A DNA stretch of 64,000 nucleotides from Bacteroides muris (ex Afrizal et al. 2022). GTDB taxonomy: Bacteria > Bacteroidota > Bacteroidia > Bacteroidales > Bacteroidaceae. The translations under genes were made by a program, and so were the position numbers. The notes under the pieces are model-generated. The model did not search any database and was not told the origin of the DNA. It saw nothing but the letters and a program-made list of their open reading frames with translations. The stretch is from positions 1 through 64,000 of the forward strand of contig NZ_SRYZ01000005.1 of assembly GCF_004793475.1 (NCBI RefSeq), in the 5' to 3' direction. This document shows positions 18,604 to 28,226 of this stretch, in pieces. Each line of letters opens with the position of its first letter. The stretch's first letter is position 1.

Positions 18604-18950
18604 CATAACTTCAGTAATTGAGCAAACTTGGCAGGAAGTTCTGCTTTTCCTGCTTCAATAGACAAACTTTTTCCTTCTTTATCTACCAATATAGCAGCCT
18701 TCTGCGAGGAAGCCAATGAAGTTACTTCCGCCACATTACCGACAACAAACAAACATCCGGAGAAAAGAGGAGCAATCACCTTCCGGGTACGCCCCTTCCA
18801 TTTTACAAACACAGCCTGCATCGGGCAATATGTAGTATATCCCGCAGCGTTCAAACACTGCATCAACTTATGCTCAGACTTGGGTGCTGTGTACAATGCA
18901 TGCCAGCACATCATCTCATTATCCGTCATCATATTGTTTGCTTTTTCCAT
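18603..18950 (-). CDS. short NusG-like (UpxY-type) transcription factor
   Basis: About 115 residues from the ATG at 18950 (alternatives at 18983 or 18932, the last overlapping the Wzz stop as ATGA). The NusG N-terminal fold is visible: CWHALYTAPKSEHKL, then AGYTTYCPMQAVFVKWKGR and IAPLFSGCLFVVG. In Bacteroides, UpxY proteins are specialised NusG paralogs that stop premature termination in capsule operons. This one ends without the usual C-terminal KOW domain (UpxY proteins are about 170 residues), so it is either a reduced form or truncated. It also sits inside rather than at the head of the operon. Confidence 0.7.
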   Translation of the reverse strand: MEKANNMMTDNEMMCWHALYTAPKSEHKLMQCLNAAGYTTYCPMQAVFVKWKGRTRKVIAPLFSGCLFVVGNVAEVTSLASSQKAAILVDKEGKSLSIEAGKAELPAKFAQLLKL

Positions 18951-20035
18951 TCCTTTAATAAATCTTTTACAAATAATATCCATCCCACACTGCCGACACC
19001 TGCTAAGAACATGAAGCCGATCAAAATCATCAATTTATTGGGCTTTGCAGGCTTTAAAGGTACCGTAGCCGGCTGAACAACCGTATATACCGGTGTAATC
19101 TCCTGCACCTTAGCTCTTGCCATCTGCAATTGTTGAGAAACTTGCGTATATACTTGATAGGCTAAATTCATTTCATTCTGTAAACGCTCTTGCTCTGCAC
19201 GATAACTCAGCAATATTATATTCTGGTTTGCATCTACAAAATTAGCATATTTCTTCTGGGCATCCTCATAACTGGCCTTTGCTTCTCCGTAAAGTTTTTC
19301 GGTAAATGCCAAATCATGACGAGCCTTATTAGTCCGATAATCTGTGATGTAGTTCTGCAGGCAATGCATCACAGTATCCGTCAGTGAAGCAGATATCAAA
19401 GGATCCTGCATAGTAACAGACAAGGTTGTCACACCTGTCTTTTTGTCTACAGAAACAGAGATACGTTTACTTAAAGCATCTGCAATGGCAGCCTCATCTT
19501 TAGTAAGACGAAAAGGATCCAGCTTTGCATCCCCCCCTTCCGGTTCATCCATAAACAAGGACAATGTCCATCCCAATACCTTAAAAGGAGCGGAAATAAT
19601 TGCACTCCACCACGGAGAACGTTGTTCCTCTTTCAAATAAGTATATAAAGTTGTGTCAACTTTCGCTTTCTGATCCTTGACTCTAACATCGAACAGTTCA
19701 ATCAGAAAAGGAGTAGAACTTACAATATCAGGATAGAGTTCGGGTGACAAAGCATCTTCACCGGAAGAAGTACCCAGATTGATACCCGCCATGGCAGCAA
19801 GAGCTCCCATACTTCCACCGGCAGACTTGCCACCGCTCTCCGGAGCCAAAGTTACACTTGTAGAGTACTCCTTAGGAATACTAAAAGCAACAACCAAACC
19901 TATAAGGGCAGCGATGCCACAGGCCTTAAAAACCAATTTGCGACTAGCCCATACTTTTTGGGCCAGTTCTATCAAATCTATCTCTTGTTCCTCAGGTTGT
20001 GGAGAAGATATGTTTTGTATTCTTTCTTCGCTCAT
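18929..20035 (-). CDS. Wzz-like polysaccharide chain-length protein
   Basis: A 368-residue inner-membrane protein of the polysaccharide co-polymerase class. A cytoplasmic N terminus (to about 32) leads to a first membrane helix (about 36-54, ACGIAALIGLVVAF), then the Wzz motif with EYSTSVTLAPES. A long helical periplasmic part includes coiled coil (about 240-305), followed by a proline-rich PAKPNKLM segment and the second helix (about 334-355). No cytoplasmic kinase domain is fused, unlike Wzc. It sits 8 bp after the Wza-like gene, together forming an export pair. Confidence 0.87.
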   Translation of the reverse strand: MSEERIQNISSPQPEEQEIDLIELAQKVWASRKLVFKACGIAALIGLVVAFSIPKEYSTSVTLAPESGGKSAGGSMGALAAMAGINLGTSSGEDALSPELYPDIVSSTPFLIELFDVRVKDQKAKVDTTLYTYLKEEQRSPWWSAIISAPFKVLGWTLSLFMDEPEGGDAKLDPFRLTKDEAAIADALSKRISVSVDKKTGVTTLSVTMQDPLISASLTDTVMHCLQNYITDYRTNKARHDLAFTEKLYGEAKASYEDAQKKYANFVDANQNIILLSYRAEQERLQNEMNLAYQVYTQVSQQLQMARAKVQEITPVYTVVQPATVPLKPAKPNKLMILIGFMFLAGVGSVGWILFVKDLLKEWKKQTI

Positions 20036-20043
20036 AATTCAAA

Positions 20044-22512
20044 TTACTTAAAGAGATTAACCATAGTCGCAATCATCGCTGCAATAGAAGCTGTCGTACT
20101 TCCCATTCCCAAAATTTCAGTAGTAGTCATCTTCTTTTTCTGCTCTTTACTTGGAACTATTATTTCACAACCAGGTTCAATTGCCTTCTTGTTTCCAGCT
20201 CTTAAACGAGAAACTGTACCATTCATGTATATTACATAGGCCTTGCGTTTCTTGGCATCGTTGCCAAAGCCACCAGCCTGATTGATGTAATATTTCAAGC
20301 TTTCACCCTTTTTATATAAAACTGTATTCGGATACATTACAGCACCGTTGATTTTCACTGTACTTACATACTCCGGAACAAACAACACATCTCCCTCACG
20401 AAGTACCATATCAGCATCTGAACCAGGATTTTTCAAGGCCTCTCCCAGATTTATACCTACAGAATAGGTATTGGACAAATCCAATCTTTTCACAGATATG
20501 GAATCTCCGCCTCCGGCTTGTGCCATACGCAGTGCATCTTCCTTACGACGGAATTCTTCTTCAGTCATTCTACGCATAAGACGTGCTCCTTTTATATAAG
20601 CATCGGGAGTTACCCCACCAGCCTTAGCTATCAAGTCACTCAAACGTTCATTCTTTTTCGATAGTGCATAATTACCGCCAAAAAGAACTTCTCCACCCAC
20701 CATAACATTCTGTTGTTTAAAATAAGACGGACTCTTACGAACATAAACTTCATCAAAAGGTTCAAGATAAAAATCCTGACTTCCTTCTCCCAACAATAAG
20801 CCATCCTTCAAATCAAAAGAGAAATTCTGGCCTACCGTAGTACAGAAAGACGTACTTTTGGAATCTTTCATACGCCGTGCCACTTCAACCTTTGTTGTAG
20901 CCGCTGCCTCCAACAGACCACCAGCCTGCAACACCAAATCCTCTACTGTCATCTTATCAGAATAAAGATACGTACCCGGATTGGCTATTTCACCATGGAT
21001 GGTAAGTGTAGCTTCTTCTTTCAAGTCATGAATACTTGGAATATATAAAATGTCATTCTTCTGCAAAGGAATATCTGCCGTTGTCCCGTTCAGCAAACCT
21101 TTTACATCTACTTGTATAATCTCATGCGACAAGTCTTCAAGCTCACGGTCGATTATAGCACGATTCAAGAATGCATCTCCGCGAAGTCCTTCCGCTTTCT
21201 TAATCAACTGCTTCACTGTATTCATTGTACCGTCCAACTGATATAAGCCTTCACGATATACGGCACCGCGGACTTCCACACGATTCTCAAAACGCTGTAA
21301 AACGGAGTCAACCGTAATCTTATCACCATCATCTATGCGGAATACGGAATAATCCATTTCATCCACATTATAAATTTGATGTTCACGTCCACTTTTACGA
21401 ATTATACGTAATGCTTTCTTATAAGCATCACCCGTAAAACCACCTGAATACTTCAATAATGTACCTACGGTTTCAGTGGGTTTCATTTCATAAAACATCG
21501 GACGTTTTACCTTACCCAATATCTGTACCAATGACTGGTAAGGATCCACAAGAATCACATCACCATCCTGCAAACGGATGTCATCCTTCATTTTTCCTTC
21601 CATAAGCAAATCGTAAACATCCAAATCCGCTATTGTATTTCCATTGCGAATCACTTTAATACTGCGTAAACTACCAATCGGGTTTACACCACCTGCACGA
21701 TATAGTGCATGGAATACGGAAGCAAATGATGAAAGGGTATAAGTTCCGGGCACCAGAACTTCACCCATAACGTTTACTTGAATAGAACGTATTTCCCCTA
21801 ATGTCAATTTAACTTGGGTAGAAGGCACATTTCCAGTTACTCCGGAATATATTCTGGCAAACTCTTGTTTCAAATAATTATTGGCTTCCTTTACAGTTTT
21901 ACCATTGAGATAAACCGGTCCCAGATTATTCACAAGGATGCTCCCTTCCGGAGATATCGTTTGCCGAATCGTTGTTTCAGAAGCCCCCCACACATCAATA
22001 ATCACCTCGTCACCAGGTCCCAAACGATAGTTCTCGGGAGTAGCGACATTTACATTGGGCTCGAAAGTCAAATTATCGTTAGTAAAAATATTATGACCAT
22101 AAATTTGCGAAGCCAGATACTCCGTCTCTTTCTCTTGAGGCAAGGAACGATTATCCATCATTTGTAAAGAATCTCCTGCAGCCACTGTTTGTCCGGCAGA
22201 ATACGTTTCCGAAGTTGTCCGCAACCCTTTGACCACACCACTCATTTCACCACGTTGACGAGAACGTTTCTCATCTTGCGTATTGCGCTGCGAATTTCCA
22301 GATTTGGAGTTTTCATACTTTTTCTGAATTCTTTCAACTTGTTCCTTTGTCACTCCCCGCCGCATTAATTCAGTAGTAATCTGCTTTTGATTTTTGCCCA
22401 TCTGCTGAGCGTTTTTTACATACTGAACAACCTGATCATCTGACATCTGCTGAGCGAAAGCTACCCCTGACAAAGTAAATACCAAAAAGAATAGTGCTAT
22501 TAATTTACGCAT
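20044..22512 (-). CDS. SLBB-domain polysaccharide export protein (Wza-like)
   Basis: An 822-residue outer-membrane export protein. The ATG at 22512 gives a proper signal peptide (KLIALFFLVFTLSGVAFA); the open frame runs further upstream but without one. After a charged, helical region (about 25-110), the polysaccharide export motif appears (PENYRLGPGDEVIIDVWG), followed by about six SLBB repeats, each with a GGV- or GGL-like turn (for example YRAGGVNPIG, LKYSGGF, AGGVTPDAY, QAGGFGND). A helix near the C terminus could span the outer membrane. It is larger than E. coli Wza, as is usual in Bacteroidota. Confidence 0.88.
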   Translation of the reverse strand: MRKLIALFFLVFTLSGVAFAQQMSDDQVVQYVKNAQQMGKNQKQITTELMRRGVTKEQVERIQKKYENSKSGNSQRNTQDEKRSRQRGEMSGVVKGLRTTSETYSAGQTVAAGDSLQMMDNRSLPQEKETEYLASQIYGHNIFTNDNLTFEPNVNVATPENYRLGPGDEVIIDVWGASETTIRQTISPEGSILVNNLGPVYLNGKTVKEANNYLKQEFARIYSGVTGNVPSTQVKLTLGEIRSIQVNVMGEVLVPGTYTLSSFASVFHALYRAGGVNPIGSLRSIKVIRNGNTIADLDVYDLLMEGKMKDDIRLQDGDVILVDPYQSLVQILGKVKRPMFYEMKPTETVGTLLKYSGGFTGDAYKKALRIIRKSGREHQIYNVDEMDYSVFRIDDGDKITVDSVLQRFENRVEVRGAVYREGLYQLDGTMNTVKQLIKKAEGLRGDAFLNRAIIDRELEDLSHEIIQVDVKGLLNGTTADIPLQKNDILYIPSIHDLKEEATLTIHGEIANPGTYLYSDKMTVEDLVLQAGGLLEAAATTKVEVARRMKDSKSTSFCTTVGQNFSFDLKDGLLLGEGSQDFYLEPFDEVYVRKSPSYFKQQNVMVGGEVLFGGNYALSKKNERLSDLIAKAGGVTPDAYIKGARLMRRMTEEEFRRKEDALRMAQAGGGDSISVKRLDLSNTYSVGINLGEALKNPGSDADMVLREGDVLFVPEYVSTVKINGAVMYPNTVLYKKGESLKYYINQAGGFGNDAKKRKAYVIYMNGTVSRLRAGNKKAIEPGCEIIVPSKEQKKKMTTTEILGMGSTTASIAAMIATMVNLFK

Positions 22513-23040
22513 AAGATGATTAACCTTTTGAGTTCTTGTAATAAATATAAATCGGGCGCAAAGGTAATATATTATTTTTATAATATACATTTATTCCACC
22601 TCTAAGTTTCAGAAAAAGCATTAAAAAGCTGTTCTTTTCACGCCTTTTCATTTGGTAGAAGAAAGCGGGGAAATTGACACTATTTTTTTATTTGTCCAAT
22701 CAAAGCCCTTTTTTTCAATATAACCATGTTGCCCCAAGGCCAGTATAACTTTTCCCCATCCCCGTAGCTCCCACTTCCAGGGTGAGCATACAAGCTTCGA
22801 ACAAGGCCATCATACAATAAGGATTCATTCATCATGCTTCTTAGCTTGGTGTTTATAATAGAAGCATCAGACCTTTAGCCACTCTTATTTTATGTCTGCT
22901 GTCCTTTAGAACTTTTGCCTTGAGAATAGCTAATTAAGGGTTACCATAATAGATTAAAATTTGAAGGATAAGTTTTAGATAAGTTATTTAGTCCACCAGT
23001 GGACTATGAATCCTTCTTAAAAAAAATCGAAGAATTATAA
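22513..23040. other. gene-free region with a decayed minus-strand frame
   Basis: No intact gene is seen. A 63-codon minus-strand frame (22680-22871) and an overlapping frame that reads VGATGMGKSYTGLG look like shifted pieces of one decayed gene; the latter resembles a P-loop of the IstB type, but weakly. A 16-bp near-palindrome (AGTCCACCAGTGGACT) is at 22990-23005. This may be scar tissue from an old insertion upstream of the export genes. Confidence 0.3.
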
Positions 23041-23098
23041 AACAAAAGCAGAAGCCTAATTGTTTCAAATATAAGACAATTAATGGGCTTCTGCTTTT
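23041..23098 (-). terminator. tRNA-Thr terminator
   Basis: Arms around AAAAGCAGAAGCC and GGGCTTCTGCTTTT, extended by AATTGT/ACAATT, form a long hairpin directly downstream of the tRNA. Confidence 0.65.
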
Positions 23099-23099
23099 G

Positions 23100-23172
<73 letters not shown>

Positions 23173-23234
23173 AATAAGCTTTTGTTTACGGGATGCAAAG
23201 GTACACCTTTATTTGAAAAGGCAAAAAGAATTTC

Positions 23235-23616
23235 TGTTTTTTTTGGAAATATTTTAGAGCCTGTTCAAATTTTCCTCGGTATAACTCAGATGAAGCGTGT
23301 CAACCAAATGGGCTATCTGCCCGAAAAGCGTTACGTTTCCTACTGTTCCGGTCTTGCTGCCAGCATTGACACGTTCCTCATCGAGCTGACATGCTGAGAA
23401 GCCGAAATATCCATCATGAAAAAACACAGTTCCAAAGCATTCCTAACTTCTTCTCTCGTAGTTAGTCACTGCCGTTTTTGAGGTATCCCCGGCACGGAAA
23501 TCGCCATAGGAATTAAGCACGTCCGAAAAGCTGACACCTTCAACAATAGAATTTACCTTTGTCACGTCCGTTACACTCTCTGTCTTCTTAATAGCAATTC
23601 GGGTAAGGGTTGTCAT
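23235..23616 (-). pseudogene. degenerate unrecognised ORF with internal stop
   Basis: A 57-codon minus-strand frame starts at 23616 (MTTLTRIAIKK and onward) and stops with TAG at 23443. The same frame then continues open for about 65 more codons to around 23235, with protein-like composition (FGQIAHLVDTLHLSYTEENL). This looks like one gene interrupted by a nonsense codon. I do not recognise the family; it may alternatively be a short real peptide followed by chance coding. Confidence 0.4.
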
Positions 23617-23704
23617 TCGGCAGAGGCAGAAAGGAGGAAGATGGTAGAGATGTCAGCTATCGAATTAACTGATATGACTTGATGGTTTTCACTCCATTTT
23701 TTAC

Positions 23705-23713
23705 TAACTTTGC
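23705..23713 (+). promoter_or_regulatory. probable mltG promoter -7 box
   Basis: TAACTTTGC matches TAnnTTTGC and lies 26 bp before the mltG ATG. Confidence 0.5.
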
Positions 23714-23738
23714 CCAACTAAAGACATTGTAAAATAAA

Positions 23739-24770
23739 ATGGAAAAGAAGAAAATCATTATCGGAACATTCATCGCACTGACTCTCATCGGAGCAGCTTG
23801 TGCAGGAACAGCATACTACTATCTGTTTGCCCCGCAATTCCATCCGCAAAAAACAGTCTATATCTATATAGACCGCGACGACACCACCGATTCCATATAT
23901 AATAAGGTGAAACGACAAGGCCATCCCCGGAGCTTCAACGGCTTCCGCTGGATGGCCCAATACAAGAAATATCCCACAAACATACACACCGGACGCTACG
24001 CCATCCGACCGGGAGAAAATGTATATCACGTATTCAGCCGTCTGTACCGCGGATATCAAGAACCTATGAACCTCACCGTCGGCAGCGTACGCACGCTAGA
24101 CCGCTTGGCACGCAGCGTAGGCAAACAGCTCATGATAGACTCCACCGAAATAGCCGGACTGATGAACGACTCCGCATTTCAACAAAAACTGGGATACACC
24201 AAAGAGACTATGCCTTGCCTCTTCATTCCCGAAACCTACCAAGTCTATTGGGACATGAACGCAGAAGAATTTTTCGAAAGAATGCAGAAAGAGCACCAGA
24301 AGTTCTGGAACCAGGAACGCTTAGATAAAGCCAATGCCATCGGAATGACCCCGACGGAAGTCTGTACCCTCGCGTCCATCGTCGAGGAAGAAACAAACAA
24401 TAATTCCGAGAAACCGATGGTAGCAGGACTCTACATCAACCGACTGCACACCAGCATGCCCCTGCAGGCCGACCCTACCATCAAATTTGCCTTGCAGGAC
24501 TTCGGTTTGCGGAGAATTACAAATGCACATCTGGCGGTAGAATCACCCTACAATACCTACCTCAATGCCGGACTGCCTCCCGGCCCCATACGTATCCCTT
24601 CACCCATCGGGCTGGATGCCGTGCTGAATTATACGAAACACAACTACCTCTACATGTGTGCCAAAGAGGACTTCTCGGGTACCCACAACTTCGCATCCAA
24701 CTATGCCGAGCATATGAAAAATGCAAGAAAATATTGGAATGCATTAAACGAAAGAAAGATTTTCAAGTAA
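23739..24770 (+). CDS. mltG: endolytic murein transglycosylase MltG
   Basis: A 343-residue inner-membrane enzyme that cleaves nascent peptidoglycan and so sets glycan length. A single N-terminal membrane helix (about 6-28, GTFIALTLIGAACAGTAYYY) is followed by a LysM-like region. The YceG/MltG catalytic domain has the conserved glutamate in LASIVEEETNN (about 218-220), plus VAGLYINRL, LQADPTIKFAL and ESPYNTYLNAGLPPGPI blocks. Length is normal. It stands alone between tRNA-Thr and the ior genes, with its own promoter. Confidence 0.95.
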   Translation: MEKKKIIIGTFIALTLIGAACAGTAYYYLFAPQFHPQKTVYIYIDRDDTTDSIYNKVKRQGHPRSFNGFRWMAQYKKYPTNIHTGRYAIRPGENVYHVFSRLYRGYQEPMNLTVGSVRTLDRLARSVGKQLMIDSTEIAGLMNDSAFQQKLGYTKETMPCLFIPETYQVYWDMNAEEFFERMQKEHQKFWNQERLDKANAIGMTPTEVCTLASIVEEETNNNSEKPMVAGLYINRLHTSMPLQADPTIKFALQDFGLRRITNAHLAVESPYNTYLNAGLPPGPIRIPSPIGLDAVLNYTKHNYLYMCAKEDFSGTHNFASNYAEHMKNARKYWNALNERKIFK

Positions 24771-24797
24771 TCTGCTGATAGAATAAAAGCAAAATCC

Positions 24798-24806
24798 TAT
24801 ATTTGC
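24798..24806 (+). promoter_or_regulatory. probable ior operon promoter -7 box
   Basis: TATATTTGC matches the Bacteroides -7 consensus and lies 41 bp before the iorA ATG. Confidence 0.5.
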
Positions 24807-24846
24807 GTCAAACATTAATCCATGACTAACACTTAAACATTCAGAT

Positions 24847-26439
24847 ATGAGCAAGCAACTCTTACTTGGCGATGAAGCCATTGCACAAGCTGCATTAGAT
24901 GCCGGACTTTCGGGCGTATATGCCTATCCCGGCACTCCTTCTACGGAAATCACCGAATATATCCAGATGGCACCGGTTACTGCCGAAAAGAACATACATA
25001 ACCGCTGGTGCTCTAACGAGAAAACTGCGATGGAGGCCGCCTTGGGCATGTCCTTTGCAGGCAAGCGTTCACTGGTGTGCATGAAGCACGTGGGTATGAA
25101 CGTGGCTGCCGACTGTTTCATCAATTCTGCCATTACAGGAGTAAAAGGCGGTCTGATAGTCATTGCTGCCGACGACCCCAGCATGCACTCCTCACAAAAC
25201 GAGCAGGACAGCCGTTTCTATGGCGACTTCTCCCTCATCCCGATGTACGAGCCAAGCAACCAGCAGGAAGCCTACGACATGGCGTACAACGGATTCAGCT
25301 TCTCCGAACAGACCGGCGAGCCCATCCTGATGCGCATGGTTACACGCCTGGCCCACTCCCGCTCCGGCGTAGAGCGCAAGGAACAACAACCGCAGAATGA
25401 GATTTCCTTCAGCGACGACCCGCGTCAGTTCATCCTTCTGCCGAGTAATGCACGTAAACGCTACAAAGCATTGCTGCAGCGCCAGGACGAATTTATCAAA
25501 GCCTCTGAAAACTCCGCTTACAACAAATACACCGACGGTCCCAACAAAAAACTGGGCATCGTGGCATGCGGCATCGGCTACAACTACCTGATGGAGAACT
25601 ATCCCGAAGGTTGCGAATATCCGGTACTGAAAATCGGACAATATCCGTTGCCCAAGAAACAGCTGATGCAGCTGGTAGAGACGTGCGACGAGATCCTGGT
25701 ACTGGAAGACGGGCAACCCTTCGTAGAAAAACAACTGAAAGGTTATCTGGGCATCGGCATCAACGTAAAAGGCCGTCTGGACGGTACCTTGGCGCAAGAC
25801 GGAGAACTGAACCCAGACAGCGTGGCGCGTGCCATAGGCAAGGAGAACAAGGCTGAGTTCAGTGTTCCTTCTCTGGTAGAGATGCGCCCGCCCGCCTTGT
25901 GCGAAGGGTGTGGCCATCGCGACATGTACACGGTGCTGACCCAAGTATTGAAAGAAGAATATCCCACATACAAGGTATTCAGCGACATTGGTTGCTATAC
26001 GCTTGGAGCCAATGCCCCATTCAACGCCATCAACTCTTGCGTGGATATGGGCGCATCCATCACCATGGCGAAGGGCGCTTCGGATGCCGGTCTGCATCCT
26101 GCCGTAGCCGTCATCGGCGACTCCACCTTCACCCACTCGGGCATGACGGGATTGCTGGATTGCGTCAACGAAAACGCCGACGTCACCATCGTCATCTCCG
26201 ATAATGAAACCACCGCCATGACCGGAGGACAAGACTCTGCCGGCACTGGACGTCTGGAAGCCATCTGCGCCGGCATCGGTGTAGCCCCCGAACATATCCG
26301 CGTCGTAGTCCCCTTGAAGAAAAACTACGAGGAAATGAAGCAAATAATCCGGGAAGAAATCGAATACCACGGCGTATCCGTCATCATACCCCGCAGAGAA
26401 TGTATCCAGACATTAGCACGCAAAAAAAGAAACAAGTAA
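24847..26439 (+). CDS. iorA: indolepyruvate:ferredoxin oxidoreductase alpha subunit
   Basis: A 530-residue TPP enzyme subunit for CoA-dependent oxidative decarboxylation of aryl pyruvates. The N-terminal pyrimidine-binding domain includes AYPGTPSTEI. The TPP pyrophosphate domain has CEGCGHRD (about 354-361) and the GDSTF...DNETTAMTGGQ pair that binds the diphosphate and metal. It ends at about residue 530 without the C-terminal two-cluster ferredoxin domain of the longer archaeal-type IorA, so electron transfer must use another carrier. iorB follows after 4 bp, and paaK after that; the order suggests aryl-acid metabolism. Confidence 0.9.
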   Translation: MSKQLLLGDEAIAQAALDAGLSGVYAYPGTPSTEITEYIQMAPVTAEKNIHNRWCSNEKTAMEAALGMSFAGKRSLVCMKHVGMNVAADCFINSAITGVKGGLIVIAADDPSMHSSQNEQDSRFYGDFSLIPMYEPSNQQEAYDMAYNGFSFSEQTGEPILMRMVTRLAHSRSGVERKEQQPQNEISFSDDPRQFILLPSNARKRYKALLQRQDEFIKASENSAYNKYTDGPNKKLGIVACGIGYNYLMENYPEGCEYPVLKIGQYPLPKKQLMQLVETCDEILVLEDGQPFVEKQLKGYLGIGINVKGRLDGTLAQDGELNPDSVARAIGKENKAEFSVPSLVEMRPPALCEGCGHRDMYTVLTQVLKEEYPTYKVFSDIGCYTLGANAPFNAINSCVDMGASITMAKGASDAGLHPAVAVIGDSTFTHSGMTGLLDCVNENADVTIVISDNETTAMTGGQDSAGTGRLEAICAGIGVAPEHIRVVVPLKKNYEEMKQIIREEIEYHGVSVIIPRRECIQTLARKKRNK

Positions 26440-26443
26440 AACC

Positions 26444-26782
26444 ATGAAAAAAGACATCATACTTTCCGGCGTAGGAGGACAAGGTATCCTCTCCATCGCC
26501 ACCGTAATCGGCAAAGCAGCCCTTAAGGACGGACTCTATATGAAGCAGGCAGAAGTACACGGCATGAGCCAGCGAGGCGGTGACGTGCAGTCCAATCTAC
26601 GTATTAGCAACCAACCCATCGCTTCAGACCTCATTCCCACAGGAAAATGCGACCTCATCATCTCCCTGGAACCGATGGAGGCACTGCGCTACCTCCCCTA
26701 CCTCAGCCCCGAAGGTTGGTTGGTGACCAATGAAGCTCCCTTCATCAACATCCCCAACTATCCTGCAGAAAAACTGATATAA
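26444..26782 (+). pseudogene. iorB: C-terminally truncated indolepyruvate oxidoreductase beta subunit
   Basis: The 112-residue product starts like a normal beta subunit: the flavodoxin-like gamma-type domain with SGVGGQGILS, AEVHGMSQRGG and LISLEPMEALRYLP. IorB proteins are usually about 190-200 residues. Here the frame ends at TAA (26780-26782) just after NIPNYPAEKLI, and only 30 bp separate it from paaK, leaving no room for the missing 80 or so residues. A deletion is more likely than a point stop, since no downstream remnant is visible. The holoenzyme may be inactive unless this shortened subunit still pairs with IorA. Confidence 0.75.
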
Positions 26783-26812
26783 ACTATAATTGACCCTAAA
26801 TTTCACCATACC

Positions 26813-28120
26813 ATGAATAACAAATACTGGGAAGAAGAGATTGAAACAATGCCCCGTGAGCAGTTGCGCGAACTGCAACTGCAACGGTTAAAGAAAACTG
26901 TCAGCATTGCCGCCAACTCGCCCTATTACAAAAAGGTATTCCAAGAGCATGGCATCACCGCCGACAGCATCCGGTCTGTAGAAGACATACGCAAGATACC
27001 CTTTACCACTAAGGCCGATATGCGCGCCAATTATCCTTTCGGATTAGTCGCAGGAAATATGCGTGAGGACGGAGTACGTATCCATTCTTCCAGTGGCACT
27101 ACGGGCACACCGACAGTCATCGTACACTCTCAACACGATTTGGACTCTTGGGCTAACTTAGTGGCCCGCTGCCTCTATATGGTAGGCATCCGTAAGACGG
27201 ATATTTTCCAAAACAGCTCCGGCTACGGCATGTTCACCGGAGGACTGGGTTTTCAGTATGGAGCAGAGCGTCTAGGTGCACTGACTGTTCCGGCCGCTGC
27301 CGGCAACAGCAAGCGCCAGATTAAGTTCATCAACGATTTCAAAACCACTGCCCTGCATGCTATTCCCAGCTATGCCATCCGTCTGGCCGAAGTATTCCAG
27401 GAAGAAGGTATAGACCCGGCCGGTACAAGTCTGAAAACGCTTGTAATCGGCGCCGAGCCCCACACAGACGAGCAACGCAGAAAGATTGAGCGCATGCTTG
27501 GTGTCAAAGCCTACAACAGCTTCGGTATGACGGAAATGAATGGTCCCGGCGTAGCTTTCGAATGTACCGAACAAGACGGCATGCATTTTTGGGAAGATTG
27601 TTACCTGGTCGAAATCATCAATCCCGAAACCGGCGCCCCCGTACCGGAAGGTGAAATCGGCGAACTGGTACTGACAACCTTAGACAGAGAAATGATGCCG
27701 CTCATCCGTTATCGTACACGCGACCTTACCCGCATTCTGCCCGGCAAGTGCCCTTGCGGACGTACCCACATCCGTATAGACCGCATCAAAGGCCGTAGTG
27801 ACGACATGTTCATCATCAAGGGAGTCAACATCTTCCCCATGCAGGTGGAAAAGGTGCTGGTACAATTCCCCGAATTGGGCAGCAATTACCTCATCACGCT
27901 CGAAACGGTCAACAATCAGGATGAAATGATTGTAGAAGTTGAGCTCAGCGACCTCTCTACCGACAACTATATCGAGCTGGAGAAGATTCGCAAAGCAATC
28001 ACCCGTCAGTTGAAAGATGAGATTCTGGTCACCCCGAAATTACGGTTGGTAAAGAAAGGCTCCCTACCACAGAGTGAAGGAAAAGCTGTGAGGGTAAAAG
28101 ATTTGAGGAACAACAAATAA
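26813..28120 (+). CDS. paaK: phenylacetate-CoA ligase
   Basis: A 435-residue adenylate-forming enzyme that activates phenylacetate (or a related aryl acid) with ATP and CoA. The phosphate loop SSSGTTGTPT is at about residues 93-102, the A5-like motif NSFGMTEMNGPG near 237-248, and the hinge with RSDDMFIIKGVNIFP near 330-344. Length and motif order are typical of PaaK. It follows iorAB; IorAB makes aryl-acetyl-CoA from aryl pyruvates and PaaK interconverts the free acid, so the trio fits aromatic amino acid breakdown. A hairpin terminator follows. Confidence 0.93.
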   Translation: MNNKYWEEEIETMPREQLRELQLQRLKKTVSIAANSPYYKKVFQEHGITADSIRSVEDIRKIPFTTKADMRANYPFGLVAGNMREDGVRIHSSSGTTGTPTVIVHSQHDLDSWANLVARCLYMVGIRKTDIFQNSSGYGMFTGGLGFQYGAERLGALTVPAAAGNSKRQIKFINDFKTTALHAIPSYAIRLAEVFQEEGIDPAGTSLKTLVIGAEPHTDEQRRKIERMLGVKAYNSFGMTEMNGPGVAFECTEQDGMHFWEDCYLVEIINPETGAPVPEGEIGELVLTTLDREMMPLIRYRTRDLTRILPGKCPCGRTHIRIDRIKGRSDDMFIIKGVNIFPMQVEKVLVQFPELGSNYLITLETVNNQDEMIVEVELSDLSTDNYIELEKIRKAITRQLKDEILVTPKLRLVKKGSLPQSEGKAVRVKDLRNNK

Positions 28121-28183
28121 ACCGTAAAACCTCTTTTCAAAACAGACCATCTGTTTCACAATCACCCGCATCCGCATAAAAAG

Positions 28184-28226
28184 AAAGAGGAACAGTTATC
28201 CAAACAGATTACCGTTCCTCTTTTAT
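28184..28226 (+). terminator. paaK operon terminator
   Basis: AAAGAGGAAC (28184-28193) pairs with GTTCCTCTTT (28214-28223), ending in T residues, 64 bp after paaK. Confidence 0.7.

Noticed and set aside
22680-22871. IstB-type transposition ATPase gene
   Set aside because: Only a short P-loop-like string in a shifted frame is visible, not enough to name a gene.
25192-26370. 392-codon minus-strand frame opposite iorA
   Set aside because: Antisense shadow of a clear TPP enzyme gene with intact motifs.
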